The notes under the pieces are model-generated. The model saw only the letters and a list, made by a program, of their open reading frames with translations, was not told the DNA's origin and made no database searches. From Fragilaria crotonensis (taxonomy: Eukaryota > Bacillariophyta > Fragilariophyceae > Fragilariales > Fragilariaceae), in contig JAKSYS010000156.1 in NCBI GenBank assembly GCA_022925895.1, positions 39,227-103,226 of the forward strand: 64,000 bases of DNA. Direction: 5' to 3'. Of the stretch, positions 23,165-33,300 are shown one piece after another. Within the stretch, counting starts at the first letter, position 1. Every line of letters begins with the position of its first letter. A program made the translations under genes and the position numbers.

Positions 23165-25142
23165 ATGGTGTTTTTTAATGACTCAAAGCCATTTTTAACT
23201 GGTACTCGTCCACACGGCGCACAACGCACGACTCCTATAACTACCGGTAGATATCCTCACAGGTTAATTGTTTGGTGCGGAATCGAATGGCTTCCCAAGA
23301 CCATGTTGCACGAATTGACTTGGTTCGCATTTCTCATCCACTGCGCAACTTATGTCCACAGTGTCATCGATAAGATGAAGGGGAGCGATGAAGCGATTTG
23401 TTGGACTTCTGCTATCGATAACTTAACATTAGCGCGCCAGGTTGTGTCCATCGGAGCTGACGTTGCTGGCTGGGTATATGATTCTTGCCCGGCATTGGAT
23501 GTGACAGTGTTTGCAGACACCAGCCGAGAGCTCGAAATCACTATTGATTACACCTTTCAGCTGAGCTTTCAGGAAAATGGAACGTATTCCTCATGGTATC
23601 GTCTAGTGTTGTGTCGAACGGAGGATGTACGTTACTGTGACGCGAGGAAGGCTGATGGGGACGGGAGTTCCTACTTGGCATCTTCACTTGAGCCGTGGCC
23701 CCAAGGTTCAGACGATGTCAATATTACATTGAAGATTCAGAATCCTGGCACATTCGTTGTCTTCGGTCATGTGATGTAACAGATTTTGCAGAATGAATTC
23801 CTGCATATTTTGCAGACGATGTTTCGGGGTTTTACAATTTTGGTGGTAACTCCACCCGAACGCATCGTCCTGGCGAACGGAGAAGGATTTATCTTGGCAG
23901 TCGTCGTTGCCACCAGTGGTGGTGTTTACGCTATCATTTGCTCGTCATGATGTTTTACGTACTCAGGTACCGCGAACACCCTCTTTTCAAATTGGCACAG
24001 GCACCCTTTCTTGCTTTGATGTTGGGATGTGCAACCACTGCCACTGCTTCCACGTTTGTCTTTCTGAACTTGAGCAAAATGGCGTGCCAATTACAGGGTC
24101 TTCTTATATATTTCCCCCTCAGCACGGTGATGGCTGCAACTTTGGTCGGCCGGCTATGGAGAACATTCTCTGCCTATCCTGGGAGTGGCACTAAAGTTTG
24201 CCCGGTTGCAAGAGGGAAACAAAAGTCCTGCGGGGGGGGGAGTGGATTTTGGATGGTTTGGGGATGTTGGCGAATCTGCATTTTCTGTTATTTTGTAAGA
24301 ATCCACGAGAACGACGATATGGCTTGAGAGCGGAGACCACAGCGGTCGACTTGACACGACTGATTATCATCCTTGCCATCCTATCCCTACCTCAATTGAT
24401 TGCTCACCAGGTTGTCGGTTTGGGTAGCGATACACCTGACTTAGGCCTGGACTCAACTGAATCAGGCTTAGTTTCCAGAGAAGCTTGCAAACTGAACTGG
24501 ACTACGTGGGTGGGAGTAGTCTACATGATGGTGGTATTCGGCCTCGCCCTTGTTGTGGCTTCGGTCGCTTGCAACCTACCAAGTATCTTGAATGAGAGTG
24601 ATGCAATCTTTCAGGCATGTAGCATTACTATGCGCATGGCCGTCGTGGATATTCTTTGCATTGTGATGGTGTCAAGTCCAACCACAAATCCCGATGTTAT
24701 TTTGCTGCTATGGGTATGTCAGACATTTGGGATTGTGAGTTTGGTTGTGTGGGTAATTGTTTGACCTACAATTGCAAGGGTTAGGAAAGGTGAGACTGTA
24801 ATCATGAGCAGCCTTTTCAAGGATCGCGAAGCATTGACGAATTCTTTAGCTGATGGCAATGCTCAAAATGACGATATTGTGGTCTTGAAATGAAATGACG
24901 CGCCTCCTCCTAAGCTCGAGGCGCACATGCTGCATCTGAAAGACTTACTGCAAAGGCTTAGCAACCGACGTCTTGCTGGGTACTCAATATCACTGAAAGA
25001 CTGGCGACTTCTGATATCTTCGATTCAAATCTTCCACAGCCACCTGGATACTAGAATACAATTTGATTGGACAACAGCAGAAGAAACAACGAAATCTTCG
25101 GAAGATAACCCCGATCCAGTTGCCGTATCCCAAAGTACATAG
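23165..25142 (+). pseudogene. class C GPCR-like seven-transmembrane receptor, broken
   Basis: Four frame segments together resemble the diatom family of class C (GABA-B/metabotropic-type) 7TM receptors. The N-terminal part (23165-23779) is a short ectodomain-like region (SIGADVAGWVYDSCP, FADTSRELEI, NITLKIQNPGTFVVFGHVM). It ends at TAA 23777-23779 and continues in frame into TM1-like sequence. The frame then changes near 23940 (REHPLFKLAQAPFLALMLGC, TM2-TM3) and again near a G9 run at 24232-24240 (TM4-TM7, ending SLVVWVIV). TGA at 24762-24764 sits where the family usually has Trp before Pro-Lys-Ile, and another TGA lies at 24891-24893. A cytoplasmic helical tail follows. Several independent lesions point to a pseudogene; assembly error could account for only some. 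The family call comes from recognising conserved segments, not from an alignment. Confidence 0.75.
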
Positions 25143-25926
25143 CGTCATCTGCTTTGTCGTCAAACCCACCTAATATCTAACTGCAGTACAGAGTACTCGG
25201 AGTACCACATAACAGGTCCCTGCGCTCCGACCTTCGACGAGCCTGGTGCCAAAGGAGTCCCATCGTTTAATCTTGGGGTTTTTGGCTGGCATTGATGAAG
25301 CAGCAAATGTTGTGACCTTGCCTAGAGAGTCTTGATCTCCTGGATAAAGAGGCATATTTAAACCTCTGCAGGACTCTGCTAGTTGTATGCTTAGCGCCAG
25401 TTCTGCGCGATTTTGTGGGCCCGAATTGTGGAACTCGAGCCTTATGATGAACTATTGGTCGTGAGTCATGAGAGAAATGGTCATGAGTCTGTCGCCGATC
25501 TTGTTGATGCATGCTGTTAGAAGTGTGGGGATTTTGCGGTCGGCAGGAACCTCACAGAAGCGTCAGAAGTCATATAGGGTCATCGGTCATCAGTCATCAG
25601 TTGTGTCGATTCACGATTCGCAATAACTGCTCGGGGAGTATGTGTAAAAGCCTGTTCACGTCGTATGAAATGTGCCCAAGATCAAAAATCATTCCCGTCC
25701 GAGTAGCTCGTATGTATCATACGCTGAATAGTTCGTACCGTACCGTTGACTAAATTAATCGGCGTGATTCCCGCTTGTGTGAATGATTTCGATGTTCTTT
25801 CCACTCACACCCGCGACCCCGCGACCAAGAGAACACCTGGGATTTGGGATTCTCAATTTTCATAAGGACTTTCTGATCACACACTTCTCATTTTTCAATT
25901 ACTAACACCACAAGACAACCTTCACC
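25143..25926. other. intergenic, upstream of the cyclin gene
   Basis: A small GTAC/CGGAGTAC-rich stretch lies at about 25185-25205. The rest is unremarkable non-coding sequence leading to an A/C-rich leader (ACACCACAAGACAACC) immediately before the cyclin ATG at 25927. No gene is recognised. Confidence 0.5.
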
Positions 25927-26730
25927 ATGGATCAAGCGTCTACTATCGAAGTCCTGTCGGCAATGAGGAAACAAGAAGAGTCTGGTTACACTACAGTGTC
26001 AGGCCAGTACGATGCAACTCCTGTTGACGTTCAGTGCAGGTCCCTCATGGTCGACTGGTGTTGCAAAATCGCGGATTTCTGCAAGTTCAGTCCTGACACA
26101 GTCGCGATTGCTGTTCAAAACATGGATCGTTACGTCGCAGAAAGACAACATGTCCTTCATGACAGGCGCGGGTTTCAACTCGTAGCCATGACATGCTTGT
26201 ACACCGCTGTCAAGATCAATGAACCAGAAGCCATTGACCCGAAGTGCGTTTCAAATCTCAGCAAGGGCATCTACTCGATAAAGGAAATTGAAGAGACAGA
26301 GAGAGAAATCATCGCGACTTTGCAGTGGAGGATAAACCCACCCACCGCTATGGCGTTCGCAGTCAACTACCTTAACCTGTTGCCAACGTACCCAAGTCAA
26401 GTCGATGAAGTCGTCCGCGCGCAAGTTCAACTCGCTATTATGGATTCGTCTTTCTTGGGTACTGCCAATTCAAGTATCGCAATGGAAGCCGTCTCCAATG
26501 CCTTGCTGCTATTGCAACCATCACTGTACTCGGATCACATTCACATTATTCGTCAATCACTTGATCTGGCGGGAGGCTCGCCAGACCTCAAAACCAGGCT
26601 TATGAGCACAGCTCAGGCCGTCAGCGGAATCGCAGTCAAACCAACCCTGGTCCGAAGACAATCCAGCAAAGTTATGTCGTCGGCAGCCGCACACGTTTCT
26701 CCTCGTTGCGTTACAATGACGCAATCATAG
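25927..26730 (+). CDS. diatom-type cyclin (dsCYC-like)
   Basis: This is a regulatory subunit that activates cyclin-dependent kinases. The 267-aa single-exon protein starts at an ATG in a good context (ACC ATG G). It opens with a short leader rich in charged residues and then has a cyclin box at about residues 35-135. The pattern is RSLMVDWCCKIADFCKFSPDTVAIAVQNMDRYV, with the conserved Asp-Arg-Tyr, followed by RRGFQLVAMTCLYTAVKINE with the conserved Lys. A C-terminal cyclin fold follows at about 140-220. Diatoms carry a large lineage-specific set of such cyclins, some responding to light or nutrients. The CDK partner and phase of action cannot be told from sequence. Confidence 0.9.
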   Translation: MDQASTIEVLSAMRKQEESGYTTVSGQYDATPVDVQCRSLMVDWCCKIADFCKFSPDTVAIAVQNMDRYVAERQHVLHDRRGFQLVAMTCLYTAVKINEPEAIDPKCVSNLSKGIYSIKEIEETEREIIATLQWRINPPTAMAFAVNYLNLLPTYPSQVDEVVRAQVQLAIMDSSFLGTANSSIAMEAVSNALLLLQPSLYSDHIHIIRQSLDLAGGSPDLKTRLMSTAQAVSGIAVKPTLVRRQSSKVMSSAAAHVSPRCVTMTQS

Positions 26731-26934
26731 CGCTGCAACGTAAACCATCCGGCCTAGAGATGAAATTTCATTCTAGACGCATTACTCTACACTACTCTTC
26801 TCAGATTGACAAACATTTGTCGCTCGAAACGTCGATTGCATGGAGCAACTGCGTTAGAAAACGTCGAATGAATGGAACAAAATGGTAAAAAGTCTAGGCC
26901 AACTTAAGGCCATGGTGTATCCGTGAAATTAGTT

Positions 26935-28680
26935 CTAGGCAATTACCACCTGATAAACAATGAAGTTCACGAGGGCAATAATGAGGGAGTAAATAACGGA
27001 CATGATGACAACCCCAACCAGCACGAAACCCCGACTCATTTTCTTAGTTTCACGCCAAGACGCAAGCATTGCTCTGTCTTTCGGGACGTGCATGACGCCC
27101 AGTATGCTAAGCACTGGCAGAAACGCGAGGAACAACACCATGCCTGTCAAACTCCCAGTTGTGCCGTTTTCGAAACTTTCAGAGCTCACGTGGAATAACT
27201 CTTGTATAGCCACGCTCATGGATTGACTGGTGGCAAGTGCAAAGTTGGTGATAGACGACACCACGGCATAACATGTGGCTTCACTTCCCTCAACGGAGGA
27301 GATCTCGTTCAACAACAGGACGACGGGAAGTAGCTCAAGTCCATCGACAAACCCAGTAGCCATTTTGGCGAAAAGTACAAGTGGATATCCACTGCTTCCT
27401 CTCACCACGAAGAGATAGAGCAGTGTCGTGGCCACCGAGAGACCGGTAGTGACTGAAAGCATAAACTTCCACGGCTTTTGCAAAAGAACTAACCTGTAGA
27501 ACAAGATTGCCAACAACATCGCGACAATGCCAAGGATCGTACTTATATTGATCTCCGTGTCCGATATGCCAGAAAATTCCAAATAGTCGTTGAGACGGGT
27601 AAATTGGACCTGAAACACCAGGTACAGGAAGAGACTGCCAACAGTCTGATAAACTGATCGTGACTTGCAAGCGTCCCACACGTTGAGCAAAACTCGTTTG
27701 GCCGGCGTACGCCCACTTTTTTTCCTCTTCGCATAGGAGTCTTCTTGAAGAGGATGTAACAAAGAAAGGGCGAGAAGGGGGAAGACAGTCAGGACAACTA
27801 GGAGACCTGCTGAACCGAACTCTCCATATATTGCAGGTCCAATCGGAACCGCGACAATGAATCCAAAGAATTTGAATGCTTGACAGGCAGCTAGAAACTT
27901 GCCTTTTCCTTTCTCGTCTTCTATCATATACTTCTCTACGACCATGGCATCGATGCACACGCTCGACATCGCGCTCCCAAACCCGTAGAAAAAGAGGACA
28001 GTCGACAGAAATCCAACAGAAGGAGCATTATCAGAGGGAGGGTCACCAGGTTTATGGTTCGCGTCAGCCAGCGCCGCAAGGCTGATCACGAAAAGGACAG
28101 CAATAAGCCAGCCGACAAAGATATAGGGTTTGCGTCGATAACCCTGTATTGGAAGGGCATCGGTAAGGAATGCCAGAAAGATCTTGAAATATAATGGCAG
28201 ATAGAAGATAGTCTCTATGTTGTTCAACTCAGCGGATGATGCTCCAAGTTCCCGTGGTAGATCGTCCATGATTGGAAGCAAGCAACCTTGTGTGAAACTA
28301 AGCAGCCAATAGAAAATAGGAATGGCAATGTTTCGCGAGGAGAAAATGCGCAGCGGCTCTGGAGTCGAGGGGACGCCTCGTTTCCTTTTCCCCTTTTTGT
28401 TTAGCCTGCCTCTGCCGTCATCGGATGAATCGTCGTCGCTGGAATCGTCGTCAGATGAATCATCATCAGTTGAATCGTCGGATGAATCGTCGTCGGATGA
28501 ATCGTCCGATGAATCATCGTCCGATGAATCCTCAGACGATGATTCCTCATCCGATGAATCATCGTCCGATGAATCCTCATCCGATGAATCGTCGTCTGAT
28601 GAATCGTCTGATGATGAATCATCGTCCGAAGAATCGTCGTCCGACGAGTCATCACTTGAAGCGTTTTCCGCGTCTCTCAT
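26935..28680 (-). CDS. BT1/folate-biopterin transporter family membrane protein with a Ser-Asp repeat N-terminus
   Basis: This is a major-facilitator-type membrane transporter of the BT1 family, whose members move folates or pterins; the substrate here is unknown. The protein is 581 aa, starting at the ATG at 28680. Residues about 8-90 are almost pure Ser/Asp(/Glu) in SSDDDSSDD units. A basic stretch (KKGKRKRG) and about 12 hydrophobic segments follow. Family features are SFTQGCLLPIMDDLPREL at the first helix, FKIFLAFLTDALPIQGYRRKPY (the loop 2-3 signature) and GFGSAMSSVCIDAMVVEK. It is unspliced. The Ser-Asp tract could be a casein-kinase-2 target but looks like an expanded codon repeat. Confidence 0.88.
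   Translation of the reverse strand: MRDAENASSDDSSDDDSSDDDSSSDDSSDDDSSDEDSSDDDSSDEESSSEDSSDDDSSDDSSDDDSSDDSTDDDSSDDDSSDDDSSDDGRGRLNKKGKRKRGVPSTPEPLRIFSSRNIAIPIFYWLLSFTQGCLLPIMDDLPRELGASSAELNNIETIFYLPLYFKIFLAFLTDALPIQGYRRKPYIFVGWLIAVLFVISLAALADANHKPGDPPSDNAPSVGFLSTVLFFYGFGSAMSSVCIDAMVVEKYMIEDEKGKGKFLAACQAFKFFGFIVAVPIGPAIYGEFGSAGLLVVLTVFPLLALSLLHPLQEDSYAKRKKSGRTPAKRVLLNVWDACKSRSVYQTVGSLFLYLVFQVQFTRLNDYLEFSGISDTEINISTILGIVAMLLAILFYRLVLLQKPWKFMLSVTTGLSVATTLLYLFVVRGSSGYPLVLFAKMATGFVDGLELLPVVLLLNEISSVEGSEATCYAVVSSITNFALATSQSMSVAIQELFHVSSESFENGTTGSLTGMVLFLAFLPVLSILGVMHVPKDRAMLASWRETKKMSRGFVLVGVVIMSVIYSLIIALVNFIVYQVVIA
28418..28665 (-). repeat. GATGAATCGTC-type coding repeat (Ser/Asp tract)
   Basis: On the plus strand, imperfect units of GATGAATCGTC/ATC recur for about 250 bases. 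On the coding (minus) strand they encode the Ser/Asp-rich N-terminus of the BT1-like transporter. Alternating TCC/TCA/TCG and GAT/GAC codons show partial divergence among units. The tract is open in several frames on both strands. Confidence 0.85.
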
Positions 28681-29236
28681 GATTCGAGTTTTGTGCTCAA
28701 TGATTCATGTATGGTCGCACGTCGCACAAAATCAACACCTTCAGTAGTGCCAACAATGAGTTTTGTATCATACATGCAGCGTGAATGATGTGATTCGCAT
28801 TCATGCATAAAACAACGTGGTTTACTCAATTGCCATAGCGTCAACTAACACACTTGACTACTTCGACTGCATGGGAATTATATGATGCTCTTTGCTCTTT
28901 CACATGCTACGAGTACCAGTTACGAGTACTGGTACCGATATAGATGGACCATAGCGTACGTAGTAAAATGAATACCCATTCTACATGTTGTGTTCATACA
29001 GTCTATGACACAGTCCTTAAAAGATGTGTACATATGATTTCCTCCATCGTTTGTGAGAGAGGGTATTGTGGAATGCTAACCTTTGCACAACCTGTGTATA
29101 GTACAAGCTAGGACAGAATGCATAAGTTCTTCCTCGTTTCGGTTCGACATGAAGAGGACATCGACGGAGATCGTTGAAAGCGTTACAAAAGCCACCATCA
29201 CTCCATCATTGTCTCCCAACGGTCAAGAGTGTCTAA
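28681..29236. other. intergenic, upstream of the BT1-like gene
   Basis: This is the promoter side of the minus-strand transporter. It includes a small palindromic GTAC cluster at about 28905-28945 (GAGTACCAG...GAGTACTGGTACC). No gene is recognised. Confidence 0.5.
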
Positions 29237-29620
29237 GTGGTCGACATGGAGAATGATGTAGAAGAATACTCCCACGTACTGGACGGACGAATTTATGAAG
29301 TCCTTCATCTCTGCCAAGCGGCATTGTTTCTCCTAGAGGAAGTTGATACAGTTCTGTTCAGTGGCCAACGATGTTGCTACGTATGCATTGGTCTTGTCGC
29401 CATAAAGGACATGCGAAACATAACCGACCATGATTCCGGGGACTTCGTTGTTTGTCTCCATAATCGTCATAATGATTTAATGGACGACGACGAGAGTGGT
29501 GATGATAACGACGAGGATGCTCATGGCAAGCTTGAAGAGTTACCTCGCCGACAACTGCGCCTGATATGCTCTGGAGACCGAGTTATGTACCCTGACGACA
29601 AAGCCCGAAGCGGCGGATGA
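29237..29620 (+). CDS. hypothetical acidic protein fragment
   Basis: A 127-codon frame has an ATG at 29246 (MENDVEEYSHVLDG) and a mildly hydrophobic segment (LCQAALFLLEEVDTVLF). An Asp-rich run follows (DDDESGDDNDEDAHG) and then RRQLRLICSGDRVMYPDDKA. No domain is recognised. It ends close to the start of another broken frame (29733), so the two may be parts of one decayed or spliced gene. Confidence 0.35.
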   Translation: MVDMENDVEEYSHVLDGRIYEVLHLCQAALFLLEEVDTVLFSGQRCCYVCIGLVAIKDMRNITDHDSGDFVVCLHNRHNDLMDDDESGDDNDEDAHGKLEELPRRQLRLICSGDRVMYPDDKARSGG

Positions 29621-29732
29621 GCCATCGCAGGAGGAGCGCACTGGTCATATCGGGCGAGTATTGACCTATCAACGATGCTGAGGTTCTGCGAAGTACTAGT
29701 GTTCGAACACGCAAGCCTCGCAGATCACGACA

Positions 29733-30620
29733 ATGTCCGCTATGGATATTCCCCGAGCAAGTCTGAGGGATGCAATGAGCACCGAAGACTCGAATGAAAC
29801 TACGACCTATAAGTCCGAGTCGCAGCTGCCGCGTTTGATTAAAGCCTCATTGCGTCCTTGCACAACGCAAAGCGAAGACTCCGTCGTGGATAATCTCGAC
29901 GTCGAGCTTGACGATAACGGAGAACAAATCCAGCTGATTCCGTTTGCAACGCTTTTGAGGAGGATGCCCTAACCGTCGAGGACACCGTGCGTGAGGAGCC
30001 CCAAGTCAAGGGCGTCAATGCCCTAACCGTCGAGGACACCGTGCGTGAGGAGCCCCAAGTCAAGGGCGTCAATAGTTGAAAACAAAGATCCGACTGAGGG
30101 GGATATCCCGCGGACGGATCTTTCCGCAAAGGAAATGTCACCAAGCCTCAGTATCGATCCTGCGATAAGCCGCGCAACACAGGGCGCACGGAAAGGTATG
30201 GTTGCGGACGCGGGATGAAGATGGGGGTCCTCTGTTGCTGACTGCTCAGGGGAACATGATGACCTCTCGAGGAGTCCTTGCCATGATTATCTAGTTGGAG
30301 ATAAAGAAACTGACACTCCTGGTCACCATAGCGACAGTGGGATCCGTCGAGACGAAAGCATTCGAAGATGCATGACAGGTGGCAATAGCTTGCGTAAGAT
30401 TGATGCGAGCCAAATACATGTTCTGGAACCTCGTGGTGACCGCATGGCAGCTTTGAAAGAGCGTCAGGGGAACATTCCTGCCAATGAGACTCCATCATGC
30501 CGACCTTGCATGGGCGCTGACCAACTGTATTCACTAGAATTTTTTGTTTTCACGTCATCCTCGAAGCAAACGCGTCCTCTGTCTGATTATAGTAACGCTA
30601 TGCACGGGAGATCTGCTTGA
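29733..30620 (+). pseudogene. degenerate coding-like region with stops duplicated in a 54-bp repeat
   Basis: One frame reads from 29733 (MSAMDIPRASLRDAMS) through Ser/Thr-rich sequence to a TAA in the first 54-bp unit, and an identical TAA in the second unit. It then stays largely open to about 30620, with one further TGA. In another frame the two units read as ALTVEDTVREEPQVKGVN twice. No domain is recognised. The 3' part lies just upstream of the Mutator-like element. Decay or an unrecognised spliced gene are both possible. Confidence 0.35.
29966..30073. repeat. perfect 54-bp tandem duplication
   Basis: The unit beginning GCCCTAACCGTCGAGGACAC occurs at 29966-30019 and again, identically, at 30020-30073. 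The length is a multiple of three and the identity is complete, which implies a recent duplication. Confidence 0.95.
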
Positions 30621-30898
30621 TCACCAGACGATGAACCTGATCGCGATGTGCAGGCTTGAGGCAACCCCCTAAATCTGGCTTCCAATTGCTGGCACATTAC
30701 CCTAGTTGAGGTGACTCTGGATTCTCACTCGCAGCAATCTCCAAATCGCTTCGGATGTAACATGAAACGTATGCTGCATACACTTGGAGTACTCCGGACT
30801 CGGAACTACCTGGATCCAAGTACTGATGGCTCTAATAGTATTGATACCTGCACCGGCATCCAGTTCTACGTGCGAGGTAAGTCTTCACTTTTTGAAAT

Positions 30899-30907
30899 TT
30901 CTTATTA
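30899..30907. repeat. target-site duplication, left copy
   Basis: TTCTTATTA directly abuts the left terminal inverted repeat (which begins GGGGAAATTACAAT at 30908). It is identical to the nine bases following the right end at 38403-38411. Nine bases is the usual Mutator-family target duplication. Confidence 0.92.
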
Positions 30908-31399
30908 GGGGAAATTACAATATCACGCATTGTTTTGCCACTTTGCAATATAGTACAATGACTTACTATCCACAAATTCGTATTTTACTATATACTACAT
31001 TTGCAATTGTAATTTACAATATCACGCATTTTGAAAAGATACATTTACAATATCACGCATTATTTTGCCCTCTTTTACAATATCACGCTTTTGTCGCCTG
31101 CCATGCTCCGCATCCACGGACAACATGGTACACCGTCTCGTAACAATCCTCCAAGATTGTCGACACTCATCGCTCCACCATGTCATACATACGCAACGAA
31201 CATCATCATCACTCACTTCACATGTGTCGTTTGTTAATCAATTATCATACCATAAGTGCGGTCATAATTCTTCTTGTCGCTGTTTTGTTTCAAAAGAGCA
31301 ACTCCATCTTCATCGATATGGTTGACAAAACTCCACCAAATCTGAGTTCAACAGTACTCCCATACACAATCTGCGTGACAGTACTTTACCACAAACAAC
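30908..31399 (+). repeat. left terminal inverted repeat of the Mutator-like element
   Basis: It matches the reverse complement of 37912-38402 almost throughout, from GGGGAAATTACAATATCACG to ACAAACAAC. The outer ~190 bases contain four copies of the subterminal word ACAATATCACGC at about 30917, 31018, 31046 and 31078. These are candidate transposase-binding sites. Confidence 0.92.
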
Positions 31400-31599
31400 C
31401 GATTGACGTAAATTTCCAATCATCTGTGAACAATGATCTCATCATGGCGAATGTCAGCAACACTTCGTTTCTTCTACTTATTGTCATTGTTACCAACTAC
31501 ATTAGGACAAGTTCTTCGGTTGTGCCCTCTCTTTCCACAAACAGAACATTTGACAGGAGAATCCTCAGCTACAATGAACTTACTGCGTTTGCGAATTCG

Positions 31600-33300
31600 T
31601 TTTGTTTTGGTCGTCCAGATTGCCGTTTTGGCATGTCGGGTTCCTTAGTTTCACCATCATATACAGTTGTTTCCAAGCACACAGGAAAACGTTCTTCTTG
31701 AAAGTGTTGTGCACGAACTCAAATGTGTAGAACGGATGGACTAAACTTCGCAGAACATAATTGAATTCTTTTTCCTCCCATTTCCTGAACACTGCACATG
31801 CATGCCGACATGGGTAAAGGAAGTCCTGCCATACTCCACAGCTGCACCACTCCAAATGGCTTGACCACAAGGACACGGTCTGGATCACCGTAGGATCGTG
31901 CCATCCGTTGCACATTGTCATCGCCATTTTCATCCACAATTGATATTGGTTCCACCACCTTGAAGTCACCACACCCCACCTCAATCTCATCGACAGTCAT
32001 AGACGCAGCGGCATCCCACCTACGCTTCAGAATCTGGGCAACTCTAGGCACCACCTCCGATCCATCTCGCGAAGCATACTTCCTTCGGCAAGTACACACT
32101 CTCGTCGTCATTATGTCAAGAATTTTGTTCACAGCCTCCAGCCATCCAAGATTCCTTGCTTCTGATAACATACTGTTTGCCGACTCGGAGGTGTTCGAAG
32201 TTACAATTCCATACCGTGGAGGCAACTGAGCAGGTGACGGTGACGGTGAATCTGAATACCACTGAGTACTCCGCCACAGAACACCCGACGCGGTTATGCT
32301 TTCCAAATATGTGGCGGCCTCTGGCTTCACCTTTCGAATCTCATCTAGCAACAGGCTCGCATTTCGTGTCGAGAATGACTTAGCTATGGAACAGACAAAC
32401 TTTGCACACTGCTTTCCATACTTCTGCGTCACATTTGCCTGGATGTGTCTAGCACAGCTCATCTCGTACTTATTTGGGAACACCGCTTTCAATGCCTCCT
32501 TCAGACCTTTGTCTCTGTCTGAAATGAAAAGAAACGGTGGCCTAACAACACCATCCGTGTCACTGTCGCCGTATCCCTGATCATCAATTATTGGACATGC
32601 CTTGTTCTTCAACAATTCAAGCATCTTCTTCCACGTCGCTCCATCCTCGTTCCCGGCGCATATCATAAACCCAATGGGGAAGATGTCATTGCACCCACTG
32701 AGAACCGATGCCATGTACAGAGTTCCCTTGTGTTCGCTCCTCAGATGTGTAGCATCCAAGGACACCACCGGCCGAACAAACTTGAGCACCCCGTTCATGA
32801 TACCGGGAAATACGTGAAGATCGACAAGTCTCTTTTCCTCATCCCTAGTATACCCAATCACAGAACCTGGATTACTTTTGTTCAAGCCCTCCAAAAATGG
32901 AATGATCATTTGGAAGTTTTTCACGACAGCATTTCTAACGCTACTAGTTTGAAAGCGCAGCGCCCTGTACGCTGTCATGTATGAAATGACAACTCCCGAC
33001 TTCGTTGCAGCTGTCTTCACGACATCTGCCGGTGTTGGAGCTCCCTTCTTTGTGCGAACAATCTGATCGATAACATCATCAAGCTCTGCGTTTCGCCTCT
33101 TCTTCCACTTCCTCCCATCAGCTGCCTGTTTAGGTCGGCACACCTCACTGTGCACACCTGTAATCTTTCGGACGCAGAACATCAGGTCGGATCGCCGCCT
33201 GGATATCAATACACGAAACGGACAGTCGACGTGCTCCATACATTGATATTGTTTGAAACGGTCGCTAATGGAACGTTGCACTCTTAAACGATTTCCGATC
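31600..33300 (-). CDS. MULE (MuDR-type) transposase, frame broken before the SWIM finger
   Basis: This is a DDE transposase that cuts and pastes Mutator-like elements. The main frame is 33281-31719. It opens with a C2H-type zinc-binding segment (CMEHVDCPFRV...GVHSEVC) and then the catalytic domain: Asp176 in VVSLDATHL, Asp255 in FISDRDKGL, Glu366 in SNTSESANSM, and the C..H pair CARHIQAN. Numbering is from the frame start. The C-terminal SWIM zinc finger (CSCGVWQDFLYPCRHACAVF) is present but in the next frame, ending near 31580, so the frame shifts at about 31840-31880. There is no ATG at the frame start. The open frame runs back (GNRLRV) toward the upstream Ulp1-like frame, which suggests the two were one polyprotein. 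Confidence 0.9.

Noticed and set aside
28401-28747. Long plus-strand and alternative-frame ORFs over the Ser/Asp repeat
   Set aside because: Low-complexity repeats keep several frames open; the minus-strand frame continues into a real transporter, so the others are shadows.
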